64,000 bases of DNA, from NCBI GenBank assembly GCA_027604705.1, contig JADHYV010000019.1:124001-188000 (forward strand). The letters run 5' to 3'. Both the position numbers and the translations under genes were made by a program. How positions within the stretch are numbered: position 1 is the first letter of the stretch; each line of letters opens with the position of its first letter. The notes below the pieces were generated by a model. The model was not told where the DNA came from, did no database searches, and was given only the letters and a program-made list of their open reading frames with translations. Of the stretch, positions 47,751 to 57,204 are shown in pieces. The DNA is from Allomyces arbusculus. Its lineage: Eukaryota; Blastocladiomycota; Blastocladiomycetes; Blastocladiales; Blastocladiaceae.

Positions 47751-50700
47751 ATGAGCCGACCACCCGCACTTCAAGTGGAGCACACGCTTGACCTCAACCG
47801 CCTTGCCGAACACCAGCATGGCCGCCAATGGGCCTGGACGGCAATACGACACTCGCATGCCGGCTCGCTGCTCCTTCTCGCACAGTCTGGGCACCGGCTC
47901 CGCATCGCTCTTGTCCCTCAGCAACAGCAACAACAGCAGCAACATCGCTGTCGTGCCATCCAGCTGTTTGGACCGAACGTGCCGCTTCCCAGCGACTTAA
48001 CCAGCCCTGATGCGCAGGTCACGTCGCTGATCGCTCAAGACGATCCGGGCCGAATGGTCCTGTCGGGCGACCGCAACGGACGCGTTGTCGAACATGTCCT
48101 TTCGTTTGACCATTCATCGACGGGCGCGGTAACGCCGTCGGTCACACCAGTCGGGCTCGTGGCGCGGTTCCCCGGTCCCTGCACCCACCTCGCTCTTGGC
48201 CCAAGCCGGTTCGCGGCGTGCGTCGGTGCCGTCGTGTACGTCATGGTCGCGCCAGCTCCGACTACGACATGGCTCAAGCAGTCGTCGGCGTCAGTGGCGC
48301 ATCGACCCGTGTCAAAATCGACCAGCGCCCGTACTCCCTCTGCTGCAGCTGCACAATCGATCTGGGCCACGGCGAGTCGTATTTGTTTGGAAGGCCACCA
48401 CGCGGCTGCCATTTGCTCGCAGTTTGGCCGGTCGGGCGAATGGCTTGTCACCCTCGCCGAGGACAAGACGTTCAAGGTCTGGGATCTCGTTCAAGCGCGG
48501 TGCTGCTACCAGAGCGAAATTCTGTGCCCGCTCGCTCAATTGACGCACCTGGCCATTGATCCGGTCGCACATCACCTCTACGTCGGGTCCGACGACGGCA
48601 TTCTGCGCGTCTATGCGTACAGGGCCGTGCGCGGAAGCGGGACTTCGGGCTTCAAACCTGGCCCGAGTGGTACTCGCACGACCGCGGTGCGCACCTCGAG
48701 CAAAGAATCTCGCGCGATACGGTTCGAGCCGCGGCTGCACGCCCTCATCAATCTGGCCCAACCTACAACGGGACCCGATGAATATGGGGCATCGAAACCC
48801 GCTGATATTGTCATTTCTGCGCGTGGGTCGGCGATTCCGCCTGGCGATCTCGGATTGGGAGTCAAGTCGGATAGCGCGACCAGTCTCACGGACCCAGTCG
48901 TGGACCCGATCATTGCGGCGGCTCGAGTGGACCATTTGCTCTACATTGTCACGGCGACACGTCTGGTCGTGGTCGACAGCAACACGCTCAGCCGCGTTGC
49001 CCACATCGATTTGGTACAAGCTGATTCCGACGACCAATCTGACGCTGTGCATGCGCCTGCTGTTGGTCGAGTCGACCGAGTGTCATTACTTCACCCCAAC
49101 GACGACAGTGACCATCCGCAATTCACCGCCGTCGTCTCGTGCCCATTTGACGGATCGCTCAAAATCCTCTCGCTGGACCCACAACACACCTCGGGCTCCA
49201 ACAACGACAACGACGCCAACCCGCGCATTCAACTCGCGATTGACCGTATTGGCGCCTCCAAACTCCATCCGGGCCTGCTCGTTTCGACCATTCTCCCTGC
49301 CATCTTGCAGGCGCTTCGCGGCGGCCATCAGCCGGTCGACTCGATGTGGTCCAAGCACGCGCTCGCTACCGTTTCCGCATCGCTCGTTGCCGCAGGCGTC
49401 GCAACGCTCGCGGATGTGGCCCGAATCAGCAAGGATGCATGGGCGCGCATGGCACTACCACTCGGTTTACCCGCCATCATCGCCGGGGTCGCTTCACGAG
49501 CGACCACGCCGCTGGAAGCGCGGAACCCGGTCGAACAGTTTAACTGGTCGGCGGTCCCCGTTGCACACTTGCCCGCAGGCTCGCCGATGCGCAAATTTCT
49601 GTGGTCGACCAAGACCCCGGCCAAGGACCCGCGCGACAAACCCGTCACGTTCCGTAAGACGGTCACGTCGTCGGGGTACACGAGCGCACCGTTTGTGCCC
49701 AAGCACTTGGCCAAGAAACCGGCCGCGGCGGCGAGTACGCGGCCCAAGTCGGCAATGACGCGGTCCACGTCGGCCACGAGCGTGCGGTCGATGAGCAGTG
49801 CCGGCGGTGAGATGCCGAATGAGTGGATGGACGAGTGGCTTGGTGGCTCGGACGACGGGGACAGCGACACAAGCACGGTCGTGGTCCCACGCGCCACGCC
49901 ACGGATTGCAAACGAAACCTACGTGCACCCGTCGGCGGTCACGGCCGTTGCTGTTTCGACACGCGGGCTCAAGACGGCAGTGGGCACGAGCGACAGGGCG
50001 ATTTGTCTCGTGTCAACGCGGACCATGGCGCCCACCGCGGTCAGTTTCCGGATGCCGCAGCCGGTGCAGACTGTCGAGTGGAACCACGACGAGTCGCTTG
50101 TGGTTGCCAGCACGCGACAGGCCGTGGCCGTGTGGGACGCACGCCCGAGTACCGAAAAGAGCGCGTTGGTCGTGATGATCGAGGAACCCTACGCACCCGA
50201 TTCGGTCGTTGGCGCGCAGTTTTTCTACCAATCGCGGTTCCTGGTCGTCGGTCACGGGAACACCGTCGAGCTGGTCAAGTTCCGGCCCGGGTCCACGGAC
50301 GGTGGGAGTGGCAGTGATGTGGGGCGCAAGTCGATTCGGTCATCCAACTCGTCACTGAACAAGGGCACGACCACGGGCGTCCAGCCCCGGCGGCACGCGG
50401 GCGAGTCCAAGGTCGTGGCCACGGTCCCGGTCGAGGGCGCGCAGTACCTGACATGCCTCGCTGCCGATAATCTCGCGGCCAACCCGTGGATTCTCGTCGG
50501 TGCCTCGGACAAGTCGGTCGCGTTGCTCGACATGGCCACCAGCCGCGTCGCAGCGCGCGTGAACCCGTCGGCCGAGACCGGCGAGCTCCCGCCGGTCGCG
50601 AGTGCTACGGCAGGTGGGCCGCGCGCGCCGTACGCCCTGCGCGTATCTGTGGGTGCGACGACTCCGTTATTTGTGACGACGGCAGTCAACGATCTGGCCA

Positions 50701-51119
50701 AGGTATGGGACGCGCGAACGATGCGCGTCGTGCACCGACTCGGCCCACAGATCAGTGCGCCCCGTTCGCGTGCAGCGGGGACCGGCGCGTGCCTGTCGCC
50801 GTGCGGCACGCTTGTGGCCGTTCCGACTGACGAGGCCAGCCGACCCGTGGCGCTGTTTGATTTGCGGCGGTCGGGCAGGGGTGCCAGTTTGCCCGTGGCT
50901 GTGCCAATGGTGACGCGGTCTGCGGCAAGCGCTCCAACAGCATCACAGTCGTCACTGCTGCAAGGTACCAAATCGGAATTGGTGGCGCCGATTGGGCGTG
51001 GGGGACTTGGTGGTGGTGGAGGGCGCGAAATGTGGACAGCGGTCGACTTTCATCCACGAGCACGGTGGCTCGTAGCCGGATCTAGTCGCGGATACTGCGC
51101 ACTCTACGGAGGAATCTAA
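47751..51119 (+). CDS. WDR27: WD-repeat protein WDR27
   Basis: A single exon encodes 1,122 residues from an ATG in good context (gccgcgaccATGa); 64 upstream in-frame codons without such context look like leader. Two blocks of WD40 repeats are visible. The first contains GEWLVTLAEDKTFKVWDLV and HLYVGSDDGILRVYAYR; the second AVTAVAVSTRGLKTAVGTS and LFVTTAVNDLAKVWDAR, ending in WLVAGSSRGYCALYGGI. Between them lies the family-diagnostic linker VTSSGYTSAPFVPK, matching VRSSGYASAPHV in vertebrate WDR27. There is a short poly-Gln run (QQQQQQQQ) near residue 60. The function of WDR27 is poorly known. It is conserved across many eukaryotes, and proteomic and comparative work hints at cilia or centrosomes. 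No introns were found, unlike most neighbours. Confidence 0.87.
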   Translation: MSRPPALQVEHTLDLNRLAEHQHGRQWAWTAIRHSHAGSLLLLAQSGHRLRIALVPQQQQQQQQHRCRAIQLFGPNVPLPSDLTSPDAQVTSLIAQDDPGRMVLSGDRNGRVVEHVLSFDHSSTGAVTPSVTPVGLVARFPGPCTHLALGPSRFAACVGAVVYVMVAPAPTTTWLKQSSASVAHRPVSKSTSARTPSAAAAQSIWATASRICLEGHHAAAICSQFGRSGEWLVTLAEDKTFKVWDLVQARCCYQSEILCPLAQLTHLAIDPVAHHLYVGSDDGILRVYAYRAVRGSGTSGFKPGPSGTRTTAVRTSSKESRAIRFEPRLHALINLAQPTTGPDEYGASKPADIVISARGSAIPPGDLGLGVKSDSATSLTDPVVDPIIAAARVDHLLYIVTATRLVVVDSNTLSRVAHIDLVQADSDDQSDAVHAPAVGRVDRVSLLHPNDDSDHPQFTAVVSCPFDGSLKILSLDPQHTSGSNNDNDANPRIQLAIDRIGASKLHPGLLVSTILPAILQALRGGHQPVDSMWSKHALATVSASLVAAGVATLADVARISKDAWARMALPLGLPAIIAGVASRATTPLEARNPVEQFNWSAVPVAHLPAGSPMRKFLWSTKTPAKDPRDKPVTFRKTVTSSGYTSAPFVPKHLAKKPAAAASTRPKSAMTRSTSATSVRSMSSAGGEMPNEWMDEWLGGSDDGDSDTSTVVVPRATPRIANETYVHPSAVTAVAVSTRGLKTAVGTSDRAICLVSTRTMAPTAVSFRMPQPVQTVEWNHDESLVVASTRQAVAVWDARPSTEKSALVVMIEEPYAPDSVVGAQFFYQSRFLVVGHGNTVELVKFRPGSTDGGSGSDVGRKSIRSSNSSLNKGTTTGVQPRRHAGESKVVATVPVEGAQYLTCLAADNLAANPWILVGASDKSVALLDMATSRVAARVNPSAETGELPPVASATAGGPRAPYALRVSVGATTPLFVTTAVNDLAKVWDARTMRVVHRLGPQISAPRSRAAGTGACLSPCGTLVAVPTDEASRPVALFDLRRSGRGASLPVAVPMVTRSAASAPTASQSSLLQGTKSELVAPIGRGGLGGGGGREMWTAVDFHPRARWLVAGSSRGYCALYGGI

Positions 51120-51611
51120 GTCAATTGTCAACCCGCAAGGATATGTGCAACTGTGCCAGCGCGCGATGGCAAACCGCAAGCGAAAGGGATGCAAGGCTCC
51201 GAGAGAGACGTCTGGTCGCGATCACGTGTGCATGATATTGCCTGCTTGAACAACAAGCGTTGATCGTCCCCGCGAAGCCCATTCGGATGTACATGCCAAC
51301 AACCCGTTGAACAACGCGCACACCCTGCACCAGATCTGCATTTTTGTCTTTGTTCAGCTGTCGAGCTGATCCGATTGGTGAGCGGCGGGACCCTCCACCA
51401 ACGCACAAGCCAGTACCCGCATCGACGAGCCCATCGCAGCAACGGCCTACCGTTCGGCGATCAAGAACAAGGAGACGACGCGCAGGATTATTCGCTGGAT
51501 CTCGTCCACCCGCTCGTGGCCCTCTAACGACTTGGCCCGGATCAGCGCCGTCATTCTTTTGCCGAGCAGGACGCTTGATCGATCGTATTCGCCACATGGT
51601 CTGTAAAATGA
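51120..51611 (-). other. possible small minus-strand gene, unresolved
   Basis: A minus-strand stretch at about 51594-51449 has strong G/C third-position bias and reads GEYDRSSVLLGKRMTALIRA then SLEGHERVDEIQRIILRVV, ending at a good gtaggc donor (51448). An acceptor-like acag precedes it. A downstream segment (about 51358-51220) reads NKDKNADLVQGVRVVQRVVG then MYIRMGFAG in another phase, but I could not connect the two with consistent phase. It may be a real helical protein gene lying between WDR27 and the repeat protein. The product is not recognised, and 5' exons would overlap the start region of the next plus-strand gene. Confidence 0.35.
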
Positions 51612-54600
51612 CTTCGCGACACGGCGATCCCGTCGATTCCCTTCTTTGTTCGACCGTTTGCGTCGCTCACGAATCCGGCCGCACAACTTTCGCCAATCCA
51701 GGGGTGCGGAGCATCCAAGCAGCTCGCGACGCAGTCGACGGCGCAGCCCACGGCCAATTCGGCGTCGTCGTCGCCGGCCAAGGGCAAGGGCAAGATCAAG
51801 TGTAAGTGCAAAGGCAAGTGCAAGTGCAAGGACGGCAAGGAGGAGCCCGCCACGAACGCAAATGCCGGCGCAGGCCACAAGACGGCAAGTACGCCGACGA
51901 GTCCTGTCAAGGCCACGCCGAAGCCGACACCCGTGCCCGAGCCGGATCTCTGCCCGACGGCCGCCGGGTATGCCGAAGCTGACGCAAAGAGAGCAGCTGC
52001 GCCTTCACCAAGTCATGCCCGAGTACGTTATTGCTCGGTACTCCTTTCCTTTCGCGCGACACCAATTTCCACACAGAATCTGACTCGTTACTCGCAACAG
52101 GGCCCCAATATAAATGATTCCACCGGCCACGTGGGCGCGGCATCGTCGTCCGCGCACGACGGCACCGGGTCCAGGCTGCATCTCGCAGCCGACACGTCTG
52201 ACCACGCGCTGCGCGCCAACAGCTCGACCGTCGCGATCCAGCCCGGGAGCACGCTGCACATGGCCATGTCGGCGTCGTCGACGGCGGGAATGCGCCCGCC
52301 AACGGCCGCCGCGTCCGTCTCTCTGTCGTCGAGCGCCGTCGGCGCCCTCGCCGCATCCGTCGCACCGGGCGTGTCGGATTCGTGCGATGTGGTGGAGACG
52401 GAAGTCGGGCCGTTCAAGGTGCCCAAGACGACGACTTCTGGCACGGCGGCTCCTGCGGTCGGGATGCCGGCGGGCGCACGCCCCGATGCGCTCACGCGCA
52501 GCCAGTACCTGGCGTTTTCGACGAGAATGATCGAGGAGACGGGTTCGTGGCGTCCAGCGGCAATGCTCGGGAGGGATGATGACATAGAACTGACGGTGGG
52601 TTCCCTTGACGTGCGCTTATCCAGCTGTCGCGCCAGTTGCCAAGCCCTCGCCTGCGCCGGTCGCGAGGAGCAACAAGGATCTGCACGACAAGACCGCGGC
52701 CACTGGCACTGGCAAGGACATCCGTATGATCACTACACCTGGGTGCGACCTCACTACCGTCAACGACTCAGCCACCAACTCGCACCGTACCCCCGATCCT
52801 ATCGCGGAAAGCACCAAGAGTCTTGCTGAACAGCCACGCGTGACGGCTGAGCACGAGGCCTACACGAAGACCGCCTCGGGCCGCAACTTGGCCGACGTCT
52901 ACACGGCTCACAAGGAAGAGGACGACGACCGCAGCGAGCACCCGCGCGACGGGTCGCAAACACAGCTGTTTTCTGCCGCGTCCGACGCGCCAGCAGGGCG
53001 GGCGAGCCGGCACAGCATGCACGAGCACGCGGCCATTTCGACCGCTCTGCCCGAATCTGTTTACGAGCTGCACACGGGTACCGATGACAAGACGGCCAGT
53101 CACACGAGTCTCGACGCGGCCGTGGCAGCTCCACTGCCGGCATCGACGCACGACTTGGCCGCGCGCGACCGCGGCAAAACGGCGAGCCGGATGAGTCTGC
53201 AAATGGCCGCAATGGCCGCGACACTGCCGACATCGGTCATGGAACTCGACGAGGCAAGGTCCGCGGAGACCCGCGACACGGCGTTGCCGCCGCGCGAGCA
53301 GGAGCAAGGGTCGGCCGACGACACCCGCGAGTATTTGCCGCTCAAGGGTCTTTCAGACGAGAACGTGGCGCAAACCGCCCTCAATGCGCCATTACCGGCG
53401 TCGATCATGGACTTGACTGCATCCGACCGTGCCGCGAGCCACGCGAGCTTGGCACACGCCAAGGGGGTCCCGCTCCCCGCATCAACCATGGACCTCGCCG
53501 CGCCCGAGTCGCCCAGCGAGTCGACCGGATCGGACCACTCGCTCTCGGCCGCCCTCGCCACAAACCTGCCCGCGTCAACCAACAACCTCGCTGAGAGCCC
53601 GCACGCATCGCACGTGCAGCTCACCGCCGCCATGACGCGCGCGCCGCTTCCCGCGTCCATGCACAATCTGGCGACGGCGAGCCGCGCATCCAGCCGCACG
53701 AGCGTGCGCGACGTGCGGTCGACGTCGCGGCCCGTCTCGGCCGGCAAGCCCATCACATCCAACCGAGCGACCAGCCGCTCGAGCACGCACATGGCGGGCA
53801 TCCCCCTACCTGCATCGACCAATGACTTGCGCACGGCGAGCCGCACGAGCGTGCACGCGCGCAACGCGCCGCTTCCAGGATCGACTAACGACTTGGCCAC
53901 TGGTTCGCGTGCGTCGAGCCGCGCGAGCGTGCATGTGGACCGCGCAATTCGAGCGCCGTTGCCCGGGTCGACTTACGAGTTAGCGGCGGCTGATGCGGGG
54001 GCGCCCCACGCGCCGAGTCGTTCGAGCCTGCGTGAGGGTGACGATGAGAGTCGTGCGGTTCATGCGGCGCTCCCGGCGTCCACAAATATGCTGGCTGAAG
54101 ACGACGAGCCGCGTGGGTCGGCTGAGGCTTTACGGGCCACGTCTGAAGATACGCTCACGTCGCCATCGGGGAGCCGGCACAGTTTGCATGTGGCCAAGGC
54201 GGTGCAGGCGCCGTTGCCGGCATCGACGTGGGAGTTGGGTGTCGCCGGGGAGCCCGCGGCACGGTTGAGCCGCAATCAGCTGCACCAAGCAACGGCAGCA
54301 CCGCTGCCTGCATCGACCATGGACTTGGCCGCGTCCGACGAGCCGTTGGCGAGCAGCGAGTCGGTGCAGCGGTCCTTGGAGCTCGGCGATGCCGCGCGTG
54401 CCGCGCCGCTGCCAGCATCCACGTACGATCTGAACGTGTCGAACGCTTCGCGCACGGCGAGCCGCGCAAGTCTGCATCTCGACAAGGCGACCAAGGTCCC
54501 GCTGCCTGGGTCGACGTACGACATAGCAGCCCTCGGCGAGGAGACGCGTGCGGCCAGTTGCACGAGCGTGCACCTCGACCACGCGGCCCGTGCGCCGCTG

Positions 54601-55422
54601 CCCGCGTCCACGTACGACCTCGCGCCCGAGTTGCCGTCAGGTAATGGGAGTCACGCGAGCGTGCATCTCGACACGGCCGCGCGCGCGCCGCTGCCGGCGT
54701 CGACCTACGATCTGGCCGACTCGTCGCCGCGGTCAGCGAGCCGCACGAGCGTGCACATGAACGACGCGGTCCGTGCACCCCTGCCCGCATCGACCTACGA
54801 TCTCGCGCCGCTCACCAAGTCCGGGTCGCCGTCACGCACGGCGAGTCACACGAGTGTTCACCACGCGGCACGCGCACCGCTTCCGGCATCAACCTACGAC
54901 CTCGCACCGGTCGAAGCGACGAGAACGTCTGAAGGCAGCACGGCGCATTTCGAGACGGCGGCGCTCGAATCCCCACTCTCGCCATCAGCGCAAGATCTCG
55001 CGCGGCCCACGAGCGCCGATACGGCCGCACGCGCACCGCTCCCCGCATCCACGAACGACCTCGCGGACCGGTCCGCGACCAAAGTGCCGCTCCCGGCATC
55101 CACCATGGACCTCGCTTCTTCCTCTCGTCCAAGCCGTCCGGGATCGGCGAGCGGCACGCGCACGTCGCGCCCCGCATCGGGCAGTGCGCCGTCGCGTCCA
55201 AGCGGTGGGTCCGCGTCGTCGACACGGCGCGCAAGTGTGGGTGGACTGGTGCGGGAGGGGAGTCGCCGCGCGTCGGCAGCGGCGGTCGGGATCGGGTCGC
55301 CGTTGCGGCCGGCGTCGTCGGAGAGCCGCAAGGGGGTCGTGCAGGCGGTCGCGGTCGTGGGAAGAGGGTCAGTGCGGCCTGCGTCGGGTAAGGGGTCGAG
55401 TCGGCCGGGGTCTGGCGCGTGA
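51612..55422 (+). CDS. LPAST-motif repeat protein (novel, disordered), 5' end not resolved
   Basis: Reading is open from 51612. Exons recognised: about 51612-52022, 52101-52595 and 52645-55422, with donor gtacgt at 52023 and an uncertain last junction. No start codon was found, so at least one 5' exon is missing. Up to 1,227 residues are visible. The first exon ends with a Lys/Cys cluster (KIKCKCKGKCKCKDGK) and a Thr/Pro linker. The third is built of about 22 imperfect copies of (R/K)-APLPAST-x-DLA separated by about 15-25 residues of the form SRTSVH-x-D-x-A. Period varies from about 25 to 45 residues. The last 100 residues are Ser/Arg/Gly-rich and basic. No signal peptide, membrane segment or known domain is seen, and composition predicts disorder. 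Function unknown; a multivalent scaffold is one possibility. Confidence 0.72.
53035..55128 (+). repeat. tandem LPAST coding repeats (about 22 units)
   Basis: Units read, in order, for example APLPASTHDLA, APLPASIMDLT, VPLPASTMDLA, TNLPASTNNLA, APLPASMHNLA, IPLPASTNDLR, APLPGSTYELA, APLPASTWELG, APLPASTYDLA (several) and APLPASTNDLA. Conservation is strongest in units between 54400 and 54910, where the spacer S-x-T/A-S-V/L-H-x-D-x-A is also kept. DNA copies differ at many third positions, so the array is not recent. Confidence 0.88.
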
Positions 55423-55680
55423 AAGGATGGGTGGAGAAGGGACTGGAGACTTGCGAGAGGGGACAGGAGGGACGGGACTTGGGTGGGACAGGTGGCGAGG
55501 GGAGAATACATTGCGGGTGGCCGGAGAGGATTGAATCAGCGAGACGCGTCGCGTTTCAACGTGCAGAAACCGCAACTCGACTCGACCTTTCTCTTTACTG
55601 AATGCTGTCGTCGTCGTCCTGATCAATGAGCCATCCGCCGGGACCACATACGATCACAGCGCACCACCTATGGCAACAAG

Positions 55681-56800
55681 ATGAAGATACCGCTCTTCAC
55701 GTCCAAATCGCGGCAGCTGACGTTTGCCGCGACCGTCACGATCCACTCGCTCGACCAAGTGCCGATGCTTTCGGGCACTTTCTACGCCAAACTCAAGCTC
55801 TCGCGCACCAACACATCCTGGCCCGCAGCCAATGCCGCTAATGCCAGCGTGTCAAGCACGACAGTCGACAGCCTCGCACCTGTGCCCTTGGGCCCGACAC
55901 CACCCCATTCGGGCGGCCACGGCGGTTTCCACTACGCTGGGCAATCCAGTACGAGCACGACGCCCACAACCTCTTCGCCGCGCACGCAGCTACGCGACCA
56001 TTCCGTGCGGTGGGACTGGACGTGCGCGTTTGACGTGCACATGGTCAAGGACGACGATGGTATGCTGGAGCCGATGCCCATGACCGTGGTCGTCAAACAG
56101 GTGCGGCTTGCAGACGATTCTGAGAAATCGCGGCGGTGGAGACTGACGCAGTGGGCAAAGACAGTAGTTCAAGGCTGAAGAAAATGTGACGGAGCGCGTC
56201 GGGGTCGTCAAGCTCGACTTGGCGCCGTTTGCGGGGGCGCGGTCAACGACCCGCCGGTTCTTGCTTCAAGAGTCGAAAATCAACTCGACGGTCAAGGTGC
56301 GTGAGCGTCCTTTGTGATGCGAATCGAGTGCCGGGCTGCTTGAATTGACGCTGTTCCGGCGGAGTTTAGGTCACGATTGCCATGAATCTGATCAAGGGCG
56401 ACCCCATGTTCAAAGTGTACGCATTCCGGTGTCGATTTCGTTTCGCACGACGAGTTGGAATCTGACGCGCTGGCACGCTCCCTTTATCAGCCCGGACCTC
56501 TCACCGGACCTGCAAATCGACCTGTCGCGGATCGCCAAGGGGATGATGACGAGCACGTCGGGCGTGCAAAACGCGGCCGCCAACATCACCGACGCCTACT
56601 CGATGCGCGAAAATGGTATGCCAGACTCCATCGCAGCTTGTTGAACGAACCAACTCATCTTGCCTTGCACGAACTCCAGACGCGACCAGCGTGTATCGGC
56701 TGCGAGCCACGTCCATGTCCGAAGCCGTCGTCGCCGGCGTCAGCAACCCTAAATCGACCGCACGATCCATCATGACGCTGGTACGTGCCCCTCCCGTCAC

Positions 56801-56831
<31 letters not shown>

Positions 56832-57187
56832 AGCCTCCAATCGATCGGCTGACGGCGCCCACGCAGGACCAATTTGACGACCCGGCCACTGGCTCGTCCT
56901 CCGCCACGACCCCCCTCAACGCCGCCCCCCTCCCCGCATCCGGCACGCTCGACCGTCCCGTGCCCGTACCCGTCGTGGTCCCACTCGTCCCCAACGCGGA
57001 CCCGCGGTCACCGGCCGACGTCGTCGCCGCGCTCTTTGCACAAGTCGTCCTCGCTCAAAAACAGCAGGCGCCGTTCCATGCCAAGGCGCACAGCGACGAT
57101 ACGGCCAGTGGACGTTCGCGCGGACTGAGTCGTTTGGCGCTCGCAGGGGTGGGCGCACGAAGTGAAGAGTTGTTGGTGGGGCCTTGA
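55681..57187 (+). CDS. NT-C2 domain protein (EEIG1/EHBP1 N-terminal C2 type)
   Basis: Six exons, 55681-56100, 56168-56296, 56370-56416, 56491-56615, 56680-56780 and 56867-57187, all in phase, give 380 residues. The N-terminal domain is a clear NT-C2: FAATVTIHSLDQVPMLSG, AKLKLSRT, VRWDWTCAFDVHMVKDDDG, then ERVGVVKLDLAPFAGARS, TTRRFLLQESKINSTVKV and the closing MNLIKGDPMFKVPDL. The last is complete only if the intron at 56417-56490 is removed. A 75-residue insertion (Ser/Thr/Pro/His) sits between strands 3 and 4. After the C2 comes a helical stretch LSRIAKGMMTSTSGVQ and a disordered Pro/Val-rich tail. NT-C2 proteins bind membranes and link to actin or endocytic trafficking. The stop is 17 bases from that of POLD2 on the other strand. 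Confidence 0.86.
56800..56833 (+). repeat. poly-C plus (CA)n tract in an intron
   Basis: About 18 C followed by about eight CA units inside the fifth intron of the NT-C2 gene, just downstream of its gtacgt donor. Confidence 0.9.
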
Positions 57188-57204
57188 ATGAGAGATGTAT
57201 TTTT

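Noticed and set aside
51551-51916. Minus-strand frame beginning with a signal-peptide-like run (MALTGLVGVLAVLWPAPAFA)
   Set aside because: It is antisense to the Thr/Pro and Lys/Cys coding segment of the repeat protein; the hydrophobic run mirrors GC-rich Ala/Gly codons.
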